Shown one piece after another: positions 20,420-34,100 of a stretch of DNA of 64,000 bases. The translations under genes were made by a program, and so were the position numbers. Location: the NCBI GenBank assembly GCA_013396655.1, contig WBMV01006289.1, forward strand, positions 2,001,160 through 2,065,159, in the 5' to 3' direction. The notes under the pieces are model-generated. The model worked only from the letters and a program-made list of their open reading frames with translations. It was not told the origin of the DNA and made no database searches. The DNA is from Campylorhamphus procurvoides. Lineage: Eukaryota; Chordata; Aves; Passeriformes; Dendrocolaptidae. Numbering within the stretch: position 1 is the stretch's first letter; each line of letters begins with the position of its first letter.

Positions 20420-23400
20420 TAAAAAGAAAATCATACAATTATTAACAACATAAGAGCAAGTTATGTACAGATTACTGCAGCGATCTCTGGAAAGCGGTAA
20501 CTAAGAGTGTTCTAATGGCAATAAAAAGGTATCATTTATTGGTGGTAATTATGGGAAGCATTGTTTAAACAACACTTTTATAGTATGTTGTAAAGTTCTA
20601 TTGAAAAGGTTAGCACGGTGGACTTAATTCAAATCATCTTGATCAGAAATTTAAGTATATTGTGAAATTCTTAAACTGAGCCTTATGCGTATTTATTACT
20701 GCAGAAAGTAAGTAAATGTAGGAAAGCAATTATTTGTGTCACAGCCACAATGTGGTTTCCCCCTGTTGTCTCCAGGAAAATATTACAAACATTAATTATT
20801 CCAAACAGTAAAGAACTTGGTGGTGATTAGGACCAAGAAAAAAACCTATGTAGTATAACTTTTCTTTTGTAAGTCACTGCATTCTTCTATAAGTTAAATT
20901 TCTTCTCCTTCTGATTTAATACTTAGTAGAGTTATTTCTAGTCTGGATACTTGTCTGTGTGTTGCATTTTTCACCTCATTTAAGTTAGAAAAATAAATTA
21001 ATTAAACAATCTTGGTTAAATACTGGCAAAATCATCACTAAATAAAATAAAACCAGGGCAATTTTATTTTTCCATGTCTGATTAGAGACATTAAAGAGTG
21101 ATTTTTCTTAACAACACTATGCTCTTTGGAGACAGTCCTGCACACAGTGCTCTGATTGAGCTGACCAGTGGCATTAGACAATCCAAATTTTTTCAAAGGT
21201 ACAGAACTGTCTCCTGCACTAAGAAGGCAAACATGTTGAAAGGGCAGCATTATCTGAGAAAGAAAGAAAGGAATAGTTTCAGACAAAACTTGAGAGAATG
21301 CAAGACAAAGGTAGATTTTCAGTGTTGTGAGTGAGACACATGTTAGGGGTCTTTCTAATGGTTACATATTCATGTCTAGACACAACATTTCTTTACTCTC
21401 CGAGTCTTGAAAAAGAAGCCAAATTGTGCAGTTCTAGAACATCTTACTTGGAATTATTGACCAGAGAAATGGCTTGCAGGGCCAGGTCAAATGACAGAAG
21501 GCTGACACCGCAGCCCTCTGAAATTGGTGAAATATTCTCTCTCCGATTCCACGGGCTTTGAGCCAGGGGCTGAATGAACATGGAGATTAAATTACACTCT
21601 TGTCTCTATAGAAAGCATAACCTTCAGAATGAGACAGAATATATAGGACAGAAATGCTGCTCTGTGCTTTGGACTTCATCCTTCAGAGCTGCTAATCCAA
21701 GCACCTGGCACATGCATTAAATTGACTTCAAAATATTTCTTCCTCCTTCAGCCAAATACAGGACACAAATTATACTACAGGAATTTCCAGAAGCTACTGC
21801 AGTGTCAGAGACTTTATTCAGTTATTCTGCAATGTTGAACAATTCTTTTGAGCTTCTCACTTGACACAGACTTAACTTGACACATACCTATATACATATC
21901 TTTGTCTTGCCTTCAGATAACCAGTACTTTCATATTTATTTAAGTCATTCAAACCTACAGAAAGCAACTCTCCATGCTTACACATTCTAGCAAAGGCAGT
22001 TGTCATAATTTTTCTGATAATCCTTTACATTTTTCTGAAGTATTTTTTATAAGTTTGTACTTTTGTATGGTTTTTTTTTAATAGCTCTGGACTTAAAAAA
22101 AGTAGAGCTTAATATATTTAAGTGTACAGATTACTTTGCCAATTTTCCTTGTAATATCTAGAAAAACAACTCTATTGTAATCATGTAACTCCCTGCTTGT
22201 GTGTTACTATAAGGTGTTTCCCTCTGTGACTGATTCTATCATAACAAATTATATCAAACACAGATGATTCTATTTTTAACTAATATGATTAATATTAGAA
22301 ATGATAGGTTTTTTAGCTACACTCACTTCTGGCTCAAGTATGTTTCTGTTTTTGGAAATGGGATTGTTAACACACATCCTTTGAAATTTCTGGTAGTTGC
22401 TACTTCTGGGAGCAGAGGGCTAGACTGAAGGTCAGATCTAACTTGACGAAAATCAGTGTTACTTTCCAGTTTGTTCTCTTTTCATATTGGGCTTTAAGAG
22501 AGGATAAAAATATTGTCAATAATAATTTTACTGAAGATAAGGAAAGTCATATATGTCTCCTGTTTGCACTTCAGTCACACAGTTCAGTATAGGTTTTTGA
22601 GACTGAACAGATACATAGCATTCTGAATCTATGAGACTGCTGCTTATAGCAAATAAATAATAATGGAAAGAACAAGGTAAGAAATGGCCATCAGGTTTCA
22701 AATACAAGCAATCACTGGGAGAGATGTGGTAGTTTTTTATTTAACATCCCATGAATTCTTATTTCACCATTTCCTTTGAGGAATTTGGACTTACCAGAGA
22801 GTAAATGATCAAGTGGCTTGCTTTGCCACATGCACTTTGATCTCAGAACTGAGATGTAATAGAGAGCAATCTGCGACAAGAATTTTTCAGAAATAATTAT
22901 CTAGCAAAATACAAAACTGTTGCCCAATATCCTAAAATCAGTAAAATAAAATGCAAAGTGAGGAAAGCTAAAAGCACTGGTTACTATTTTGTGTTAGACA
23001 TAAAGATATGCACGCTCATGAGTTCTATTTAATTCATAGAGCATAATTAACTTCACCAAAGAAATACGTATCCCACCACAATAGGGAGCCATGCAGGTAG
23101 TGTCAGTAGGGACAATTAAGATCAGTTTAGAAAGTAATGAACTTGGAGGTGAGTATTTTTCACCTGCAAATGTATTTGCATTATTGCTGTTCAGGCCGCA
23201 GCCACAAGTGTTAGACAATGCCTCTCATTTTCTTTTCGTGCTGTGCAGAAGAATATTTTTTACTTTACAAAAAAGAGTGTGCTACAGAAAAGAAAGTTAA
23301 ATGGACACTGAAACGTACATGAATGGGATTGTGTGCCTTTTATTTGTCTGTTAGTACATTTGATATAAAACACTGTTGCACTGAGGCTCTGAATATCAGC

Positions 23401-24470
23401 CTTACAGACATATTACTGTTTTCTTTCTGCTTTATTTGAAGATGCTTTGCTTCTTATATATGAGGTTACATAGACAAGCTGTAATTACACCAGCTGAAGT
23501 AATTTCCTACCGCATTTTGTCAAACATTTCTTAATAATCCAACCCTTGGATAGACATTTTTGTGAATCTGGTTGGAGTAAATTAAGAAGTTAGAGCAGTT
23601 GCTGTTCACTGTGACCTGTTAGAAATAGTTTATCCATCCAGAATTGTTCTACACATACAGTAGTGTTAGAATTGACTGGAATGAATCAATTTCTTCTCTA
23701 TTTAAACTTCAACAGAGCACTACCATGACAGAAACTACATAGTAATCTGTGGTTGAACCACTGATTTTAACCACTTTTGTTGTTGTGGATGAATCAAACT
23801 TGAGAAGTTCTCCAAATCACAATTTACCACTACAACAGTATCATTAAAAGACTACATGACATGTAGTGCTCAGACCATTTCTAACATCCAGATTCTGAGA
23901 TCTTTTTACCCCCTTGTATTATCACACCAACACATTAAAACTGGAGAGCTCAAAAGTGTGTTTGTGTTCCGAACCTATTCAAGCTGTCTAAATTAATGGT
24001 ATTTCCAGAATGGACTGCTGAGTTCTTGTGAAATCTGGAGCTTTTTGATTAAATTCCTTGATTTCCTTACTTGGACCTACTGAAAGAGAAACTTAATCTT
24101 GTAATGACCTACTTAGACTTTCTGGTCTTTAGAAAAACTAAGAAATTGAGTAATATATAACATCAGTGAAAAAACAGTTTTACAGAACTAAGACTCAGTT
24201 CAGAAGTGTTTTAAAATGTGTGGGCTTTTCTTTTCTTTTTTTTTGTTTCCCTTAGAAAAGTAACATAGAAACCTATTTTTTGGAATCAGGCTCTCCAATA
24301 ACTACTTTCCAAAGGCCCCTCTCTTGAGCTTCTGAAGAATTTTGCCATTAAATTTAAGAACATTTCATTATGAAAACCTCTTGCTTTGAGCAAAATGACT
24401 CCTCCAAGTTGTTTTATTGCTTTTTCTAATTTTTTTTTTATTTCCCCAGTGTTTTTGAACACCTGTGTTC
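20420..24470. other. Intergenic, AT-rich, nothing recognised
   Basis: Single-copy-looking AT-rich DNA with only short chance frames. No RNA gene or mobile element was recognised. Splice-like sites occur on the minus strand (for example CTCTG|GTAAGT near 22788), but no consistent exon chain could be built from them. Confidence 0.6.
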
Positions 24471-25063
24471 CCTCTGTCCCATTTTTGCCCATGTGAAGCC
24501 AGTGCTTGTCGGATCATTCTGGCAGCCTTATCAGCACTGCCTCCTCTGGATATGAGATCCTGCTCTGGGTATCAGTCCTAGGGCTGAGCACTCCTGACTG
24601 CTCTTCTCAAACAACTTTTATTCCTTTAGTTAATCCTGGGTCTGCTTGGTGCCCATGGCTGGAGCCCTGCTGATCTGAGGGCACTCAGCCCTGACCAGCC
24701 TCACCTGAGCCCTCACTGCCTATTTGAGTTGTGCCCTGCCTCCCTCCCTCCCCTCCTGCTTCCAGTGGGAACGCTGCCTGGCCTGACTCTATCCCAGACT
24801 GCCTATGGATCTTCAGGCATGATCAGCTTTCTGTAAGAAAAATTATTTGCTCATTTTTGTTGTCCTTCAGGGCTCCGTTTTGCAGCTGGGGCTCCTCCAC
24901 TCCCGGGGCAGAGCCAAGGACACTTGTTACAGCTACTTAGAAAATAGAAGCCATACCAGTTCCTGGCCCTCTGTGCAAGGGGTGGTGGCACCCCCAGGCC
25001 TGCAGGCTCCTTCCCTCATGGATGCACCCAGCCCTCTGACACCAGGGACTGCTTTTGTGTCAT
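24470..25063. repeat. GC-richer block, possible old interspersed repeat
   Basis: About 600 bases of clearly higher GC than the surroundings, with C/T-rich stretches (CCTCCCTCCCTCCCC near 24740), running directly into a CR1 fragment. The abrupt change in composition suggests an insertion such as a worn LTR or LINE part. No terminal repeats, ORF or family signature was recognised, so the identity is open. Confidence 0.25.
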
Positions 25064-25162
25064 GGGATGGTTTGGGTTGGAAGGGGATGAACTTTAAGGT
25101 CCCTTCCAACCCCTCTGCCATAGGCAGGGACATCTTCCACTAGACCAACCTGGCCTTCACAT
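25064..25162 (-). mobile_element. Short CR1 LINE 3'-end fragment with altered hairpin
   Basis: GGTTTGGGTTGGAAGG, then TTCCAACCCCTCTGCCATAG, GGCAGGGACATCTTCCACTA and GACCAACCTGGCCTT, match the well-known reverse-complemented 3' region of avian CR1 elements. The octamer tail is missing, and a stretch normally present between GACCA and ACCTGGCC is deleted. The hairpin arms GGGTTGGAAGGG (25074-25085) and CCCTTCCAACCC (25101-25112) are perfect, and the loop reads in the opposite sense to the usual element. Confidence 0.7.
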
Positions 25163-25164
25163 AA

Positions 25165-28100
25165 CTCACTATAATGCTAATGGGCAGCAGAACCCTGGCA
25201 GGAAAAACTAATTTAAGCTCTTCTTTCTACTTCCAACTTGCATCCATATGCTATGATCCCAGTAGTGAAAATTCTTGTATGTCTTTAACATCCTTGTCCT
25301 GTGTAATACCACTGAAATGTATTTAAACGGGTTTATTTGCAGTTCTGGTCTTGACTAATAAACTAATAAAATCAGAGTTTAGTGTATAATTTACACCAAC
25401 TCTGTTTTATCTAAAGTGTTTGAAAGATTTTCAGGTATGTTAGTAAAATACTAGTGTGATATCCTTATAGCTTCTGAATTTTGCCTTGTTTGTTGTACAG
25501 TGCTTACATTTTCTTAGGAATTAGCATTATGGAAGCAATTGGAATAATGGTCAGGAGTACAAATGGTCAAAGGATGAAACTATAATTTGAGTATTTTGCA
25601 AATATGTCACTGCCATATATGAAATGTGTTCTGCACATATGTTACTAGTTTCCTGGCTGGCATGGAATGAAAAGGCCTACTTTTGGTATTTCAGGTTACA
25701 ACAGATGTTATTTCTTCTATGCTTCCAAATTATGATACTTAATATTCAGCACAACTTTAAAGTAGCTATATGAGAGACAGAGATAGAAATAAAGCATGCC
25801 CAGATTTTGGGTTTTGCTGCCAATGTATAAATACAAAGCACTAGAGTTTTTAGTTTGTGTCTGAACCATGAAGAGGATAAGCAAGAACCAGCCTGGGCAG
25901 CTTTTAGAAGCTGTAGAAAAAAACCTGTTTCAAACTCGAGCCAATATTTCTAGAGTTTTTTGATCCTGATTTCCTTGCTCACAGGTGAAAGTATTTCTTG
26001 CTCCTTCCTTTTATGTAAAATCAATCAGGCACCCCAAAGCCTGAAGAGGGAAAGGGAAGCAGAGTCTAACAGTGCCTTCACAACCATGCTAACTGTTTAA
26101 ACCCCGGTTCCATCCTCTGCACATGGTTCCCCACGGTCACCTCAGTAGGATAATAGTTTGCTTAGAGCGTAAGTCCCACTGTGTGGTGACTGTCAGTTGA
26201 CTGTGGCTGTAAAATGCAGCGAGAGCAAACACGGCGCTGGGAACACATGCTGGTATCCGCATGGCTGCTCCCCTGCTCCGTGCTGATGCTGACATGTGTC
26301 AGAACAGAGGCTGCCAGTCCCTCTCTGGCTAATAGAGGAGTGTGTCCTAGGGTGGTTCTTCACCTGTAGTGCTAATGGCAGTCCTGTTCAGAAAGGTGTC
26401 TCTTCACATCCTCCAGAAAGCTGTTATTCTCCCTCCTGAGTAACACTGTTAGGAGAACTGACTAGTTACTAATGTCAAAAGGCAGAATACTGGCATGGGC
26501 CTATACAGTATCCTTTTGTATTGTTCTGTCTGTACTGTAGTGTGTGCAGATGAAATTCAGAATGTATCATTTGAATCCTCGACAGATTTAGTCCATCCCT
26601 AATCCAAGGTGAACTTTGTTCCCCTGTTATTTAAGATCAACATGGAGAACAGCAGTAGTAGACTGAACAGGTAAGTATATGTCTTCACCAGAAGGAAGTG
26701 CTACATGCTGCACACCTCAATGCAAGCAGTGGCATGTCAGGAACTGAAAGATCCATGGGCTCAGCTCCTTAGGAGGTAGTGCTGTCCAGTGTGTAAATTC
26801 CTTTGTGGTGAGTGTCAGCTGTGACCTTGCATGTACCAGAGCCACTCCTATGTTCAACTAAGGCAGTTATTACACTTGAGCAACTTTGAAGATGAGCAGA
26901 CCTATAGACTCCAAGCCACAGTGTCTGTGATCCTCATTCATGTATCCTGACTTTGCACTTCACCTTGTTTGAAAGGGAAATAGGATCATAGGTGAGTATT
27001 TGCCATTACACACATTGAGGACGTGGTTGGAATCAATCAATATAATTTGCAGCAACCCTCAAGTTCAGCAGCCTGTCAAAGGGAGTAGAGCAGGCACTAA
27101 CCTGGTGTTTGTCTACTGCCCTTAAGAGCAAGGAGTGGTGGCTGGGGGATGTGGGTATTTCTGAGCCACTGCTGCAACACGTGTATTACCATTCGTGCCA
27201 TATTAGTGAAAGTGAAATCCAGTAATGGGAATAGGGATCCAAAGTTTCTTAACAATGCTTAGTATGATGAAAAATCTAACACATGCAAAAAATTATTATT
27301 ACACTACTGTATGGTTTGTTCTCTGTGTACTGATATTGCACTATTATTTTCCAATGGACTTATTTACATGAACAGAATACTCATTATGTGGACTTGACAG
27401 AAAATAAGGGCTGATACACAGGTATGACCTGTGTACTCTGACCACCTATCTGAGAGCATCTTCTTTGCTCAGAGATGTTCTGCTTCAGTTTGGGGTCTTG
27501 AAACACTTTTTCTTATTTTACCTTTGTCTCTAATTGTATCATTTCAGTGAAGTTTTGCCCAAATTCACATTGGAATTGGGAACAGGATCAAAGTCTGCAT
27601 GTAATTAAACCAATCCCACTCACAGGAATTCAATCTCTATTCTGAAAGCTGCTTCTTAAATATACCTAAAAGGAGCTTGTTTGTATGTGCTCACATCATC
27701 TGTTTCCCATTATCTGTGCTTTGAGGCCTATATACGAGGAAACATTAAGTAAAATATTTTTATTAGACACTTTTAAATGACATAAGAAAATGGAGACATT
27801 ATTGAACACGTAGGATAGTAGGTTAAGTGAACTGGCTGTACTCAAGGCAGCATTTGCACCCTGTGTTCTCTGGTGTGACAGTGAGGATGCACAATTTCAG
27901 ATTCATTCAGCTCCAAACAGCTGTGTGGTAATAGGTTAAACTTTGACTTTGTAACCAAAGAAAACAGATTCACCCTGGAGCCTAAACCTTGCACCCAGTG
28001 ACTATCAGCTATTCTCTCTGAAGGTTTGATTTCTCCAGAAGTCTTTCTGAAGACACTGTTGATCACTAAATCTACAAAATGACTGAAAATGCATGCCAGT

Positions 28101-31100
28101 ATCTTTACAATAATGCGACTGCTTGGTATTAAAACAGCAATGTTGACATGCGTGGTGCTTGGACTATTAAACCCATTTTTCATCCTAATTCTACAAATTT
28201 GGCTTTCTGGATATAGTGAGTCAATGTTGCTCATGTTTCTGTGTAGTTTTTTGATGATGGTGGTGTTTGGAGCAATCATAAAGACACTTTGTGCTTCTCA
28301 TGTGTCCTTTACAGTCCTACAAATGTGGTTAAATGCAAATTTTCTGTGCTATATTAGGAGGAGTTATCTTTTACAAGGCCAGTAGGATTTTTGGATGTAG
28401 CACAAATACTGTAGCTTTCTGTCCCCTAATCTTGAGAAATATTTATCTTGTATTGGCATGTGAAAAAAAAAATCCTTTTGACCAAAGTCTGGCCAAGTTT
28501 CAAGAGGTCAGAGTGTAAGAAACATTACACAGAGTGTAAGCAGAGAATGTAGGCAATGAGAATGAAGCACTATAATCTATTCCTACTATTAACTGGAAAA
28601 TCACAGCTTTATGTGACATTTTACAACTTTACCTGATTATCAGCAACAACATATTTACAAGTAAGAATTATGCTTTTAAAACCTTTTAAGGATGGTAAAA
28701 TTGTTTTAACAAATGTGCTGGTGCGCTGACAAGTAAACTACCCCTCCCTGTGGTTTTTTATTTTATACATCCTCCTCTGAAATATGGCCAAAGGCCTTTC
28801 TTAACAGCTGATTAGTATCTCCAAAGTTCTCCATTCCCTTAATTACTACCTCTGAGTAACTAATGGCAATGCCACATATTTTCTTTGCAAACAGCAAAGC
28901 CTTCTCTATACTATTTTGGTTCAAGTGTACATACCAAACAGCAATAACAAAATTCACATTATATAGGTTTGAATTAATTCTGTTGCCAAAGGTCCAATTC
29001 TGTAAAGTACCAAATATCTAATATTTGGTCAGCATCCTGTTTTACAAAAACTTTGCATTATGATTTTGTCTTTCTTGAGGACAGAAATAATCTGGTGCCT
29101 GTCTTCTGCTTTTAAATGAAAATGTAATAGGCACTTCGAATTTAAAGGAAAATAGAGCTCAGTCTTCAGGCAGTAGCATACTACTATTATTAATTGGGGT
29201 GGCACAGGAAAGCTTTAATAGCAATCATTTCACATAACTGAAAGAGTACATCTGATCATACAACTACCCTTCATTAGCACCTTCTTAATTATTTCAGTGC
29301 CTGTAGGTCAGTATATTTTGCATTGCTCCATTAGAAGTGATGGACACATATTGTAGACAGTGATCTGTGGCTTTATAAACAAATATAACAATTTCAGTCC
29401 TTTCCCAACTTGCTGTAAATATGGAACACAGCACGGCTGAGTAGAAGAAAAACTGTCTTCCATTTCTTCATCCCTGAGAACTAAGGCCTCTCTGCCACTA
29501 GAGGGTGAGACAACTACAAACCAAATACTTAAGCCTTAGTCTTTCTTATGGAAGGTACAAATACAAGTTAACATTCAAACAGGACCTTGGTTATTCATAG
29601 TTAGGAGAGAAAGATGCTTATCGTGGGCATGGCACATATTCATATGCCTAAAGCCAGGGCTGTGGAGAAATATGAGAACAGTCTGTGCTAGTTAACAACA
29701 GTGGAACAAACCCCACTGTCTGGACAGCAGATCTTTGGGCCTTGGGAAGACAATTCTGGTCTTTATACAAGTACTGAATCAAACAGTTCTGCTTCAAGAA
29801 ATAACTTCTGGCTTAAAAGGTCTTCTTTTAGTCAAAAATCTCAAAAATGGTCTAGCTTCTTGCTTGCTTTTGATCTATAATATCTCTCCTGCAGACTTTA
29901 TTTGCTTTCTTGTAGTTTTCTGACTTTTCTAGTATTCCTTTTTACTACCAGACAGCCTGATGCAGTTGCCCTAGTGTATCGTTCAAAACTGCAAATTAAT
30001 TGTTTAGAATGGCTCTGCACCTAGTCTTGGCAGAAAGCATTAATGCCTACTAACATATCCAGTGTTTCTTAACTAAATGCTTTACAAATAAGTCCTGTTT
30101 TGATGTTTGCAGAGTCTCTTAGAAGACCATTTTCTCTGAAGGCTTCCCTAACTCACAAAGAAAATAGGCCATTTACATTTCAATTTTTAAAAGCTACTCT
30201 TAAATCAGAGATTTAACAAATCAATATGCTGTTTCTTCAGGAACAATATTTCCTGAATTAAACCAAAAATCAAGTCCCACAGGGTACTGTAACATCAAGT
30301 AATTTTTTTCTTTTTTTGATCTTGCAAACTCTCTGAAGAATTCTGTCATTAACTAGTTTTGACAATGCCTGCTGCCTTGTTACTCTGGCGTTGCTTTGGC
30401 AATCTGAAGGTCCAAATTCAATTTTCCTTTTTTCCTGAAGAAAGACTTTGATATTGAGTTTGTAAAAATACAAAGAGCATGTGTGGGGTCAAAAGAAACA
30501 AAACAATTTGTGACTAAGTGGTAGTAGAAGAGGCAAAAGAGAAGAAAATTATGAAGTATCATAAGCCGTTCTTAAGTATTGCCTGGGAGATTTTAGTAAC
30601 TTATTCAACTTATGTGAAAGTGAGTTGTGGCAAGCATTAAAGTGACATTTTGAGTTTCTAGTTAGTTAGAAAAGGACAGCATTAATCTTTGTTTAGGGAA
30701 TGACATTTTTCTGCTATATAATGATTAGAATTTTGTTGAAAGCTTTTTGTGCTTATCAGCTCTTGAGTTTGAAGTTACATGTAGCATTTTACATTTTCTG
30801 GTCTGATAACTTTTCCTGTCCAGTCTTAGCTGCATGCCCAGATTTTGTTGTCTACATACTTAAAGCACAGAACAAGTCCTTCCTGAACCTTGTGGAAATA
30901 AATAGGGTTTAAGAACAACATCAGTTTCTATTTAACATTAGCTTAACTCTGCTGTTTATGTTGGTTTATTTTTGATTCTTGTATAATATTCATGTAACTT
31001 TAGAGAAGGTGCCGAATGATTTTCCCCTTTTTAAAAAAAGGTGTTATTAGAGCAATGAATACTTGCTATTTTTTTTTTTGGAAGATTTTAACTGAAAGGA

Positions 31101-34100
31101 AACAAATGATGACATTCCCTTGTGCTGACATTAAAAATCTGTGGCCTCTTTCTATGGGCTCTTTTCTTTTAGTGTCCTAAATACCATAGAAGTAATAGAG
31201 CGTTTACAGTTGGAGGCAATGGTTGCTTTCTTCATTTCAGAGGAAGATATTTTGGACTCTATCAAATAATTTTAACCCTCAAGTCTGTCCAAAAGCTTTA
31301 CTGAGAGGCATAAATGAAAATGCACAGAACAATCAGTTAGGATATTGTTTTGCTGTTCTGAATATCACATGGAAAGTATGAAGTGCTGAAAGCAAAATAA
31401 ACATTTTTATTACAAGACTAGCATATTTAGCACAGTTCCTTATTCGGCATTGTCTTTAGCATCTTTCTGCTTGATGATTTCTATCTGATTTGCAGCTACT
31501 CCAACACAGCAAGAGTTCAGCACAAACCATTTTTCCCTGAACAGAGCTGTTATGATTGAGAAAACTGGAAATCTGTCCAGCTTTTATCTCCTTCCATTAC
31601 CCAAGCACCAATAGATGTTAGCAGTCTACTAGTTTCTAAGGCTTTGAGCCAGACCCAATGCCAAATTAAATTATTACATTTCCTATTAAGTTCAATCACA
31701 CTCACTATCAGTCTCAAATTGCAGTTAGCAGAAAGGCCCTTTCACTTGCGCCATGATTTGATTTTAAGAAATAAACCTGAGGTAAAGTTTGGTCCTTGTT
31801 TCAGTTTCTAAGGCATTATTGCTGTCTTTCCCTGGCATCAAAATGCCAGAGGCTGAGAAAACCACATCTGTATCACCCCTGAAAGTAGTGTTAGCGGAGG
31901 GTTGGTACTGCTTAACTTGATTAATCGATGAACAATAGTAAAACTACTAGAAATGTCCCTGTTAGCAGAAGGACCTCTGCAAGAGAGAATTTAGGCATGG
32001 CTTGTTTCCTTCCCAGTCTGGGTATTTGTGCCCCTGTCCCACTGCTCATATGTGCCCACTCGTACCCAAACAGACCTGCTGTGTTGCTGTATCACAACTG
32101 TGCTCATCTCAGGCAGGGGTGGAGGGGCTTTGAGGCCATGGCAGAGGGAATAAGCTCCCCAAGCCCCAGCCTGGCTGTGAACATTCACTTTTTCACTGTG
32201 GTGTGGTTGGTGGAAACCATAAATTTCTGCATTTTTGCAGCTTCTTTCAGAGCAGTGACTAAATTAAAGCAGTGTATATGTTTTCTTGTAGCACTTTTGC
32301 TGGCTAGCTAAGACAGAAAACAACCATTTAAGCACCATTTTCCCTTTCACTCCATGTGCTCCACTGTGCAGAGCAGTTCCTCAGGCTCTCTTGCAACAGA
32401 AGCCCTTGTTTTGGTGCCACTTCACTGCCCTGGGATTTGGGGAACTTTGCTTACCCTGTCTGAGTTCCTTCCCTTCTCTCTGTCTGGCTTGGCCTCCAGC
32501 TGTAGCTGAGCTGACGTTCTTCCCCACAGAAACGTGAGTGGGAATGGCAGGTAGCAGCACAGTGCTTATCTGCTAATTTCAAACGTGGCTGTCAGATAAA
32601 AGCTGAAAATGCTATTTTGCAAGCAGCACCTCCAGACAGGCTGCACAGCACTGAGCAAAAAGCCAGAACACCCCCCCCACCATCCACCTTCTGAGACCTT
32701 GAAAAGAAGGGTAATTTTCTTATACTTGTTTGGTTTGGAGTTTGACAATATTTTTAGGCCTGAAGAACTCAGTAATAAGTACTCAAATTCATCATTCTAA
32801 CCATTTTCAACTTTCACAGTAAATTATTTGTTTTAAAGGTTGAACATGTCACATGGTAATAGCATCTAACCAGAAGCTATGAAATGTCTAAGGAATCAGA
32901 GGAGACAGAGAAATCTCACTAAGCTAAAGATAATGACTGGGACAGCAGTACACAAACTGTAGAAACAGACAAGATGGGGAGAAACTCCAAAACCTTAGCT
33001 TTCACTTTATATTTTTGGATCATGTTGTAACATCACAAAGATCATGCCTGTCAAACAAACTTAATCTGAAAATTTTAGTCAGGCTTTGTCCTATGGAAGT
33101 GCCAGAAGGAAATAGATGTTAAGACAACGGATCAAATTCTGACCATGGCTGTACATGATGAACTGGAAGTTTAAAATATATTTTTACTTGTTTCTTTTGT
33201 GGTATGACACTAAAGCCCAACACAATTTTTTTTGTTGTTCTTGTTCTATTTTCTTTTTCTCTTCCCAGCCAGATCCAGCTCCAGGCCAAAGGAAGGTTTA
33301 AATAAGATAGTTTAGTAGAAGGAAAGCTTCTTGGAGGGAAACCTTTCTACTATGAATCTGGCACATTATCTGCTTTTGTGGGAAAGGCATTATTTTAAAA
33401 TAATAATAATAATAAAAAATAAGATATTGATTGAAGTTTCTAGAAAAACTACACTTAATGCTCAAAATGCACTCCCTTTATATTGTACATTAAGACACAA
33501 TGTCTTAGTAACTTTTTTTAAAATACCCATGCTTTTGAGCTTGGGTATTTAAAAAATTTAATTTAAAAGATGACCTTTTTCTAAGGTTTTATACCTTAGA
33601 AAACCATCCAGTGTGGAAGCGGAACTCGAAATATGTTACCATTGCAGGCTGTCAAGTTTTATTTCCTTATTTTCCCTCACTTTGAGTGGGGAAAAAAAAA
33701 CCCTAAAATTCTTCATTATGTTGTAAGACATTGCAGTGTGAGTAGGAAGAGTATTTATACAATACAGGATAAATCATACTAGAATTGACACACGATGTGT
33801 GTTAGTGTATGAGGCTCATTGTTACAGAATATATGGAATACTAAGGTATCTGCACTGGGGTTACTGAAGTTCATAATCACATGCAGCATGGCAATGTTAG
33901 TACAACTAATTGAAATTAAATATTGTATACCCTGTTACGTTATTTGGAATGGAAAGGGTTTTATAAAGTATAACCACACCATTTGAGTGTTTCCAAGATG
34001 TTGCTGGAAACAGACTTTGCCTCATTAGGACACTATGGCTGAAATATTGTTTGCTAATGACACCTTGCTGGTGCATTTGCAGAGGTCTTGTACTCTTACT

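Noticed and set aside
19183..21286. Shared LIRHGKI peptide in two minus-strand frames (19183-19383 and 21038-21286)
   Set aside because: The DNA similarity is only about 20 bases with several mismatches (TTATTTTACCGTGTCTAAT versus TTATTTTTCCATGTCTGAT). Without flanking similarity it is best explained by chance.
22786..22850. Minus-strand exon candidate with a CTCTG|GTAAGT donor
   Set aside because: Its phase does not match the 20418-20367 segment without creating a stop, so it does not extend that gene model.
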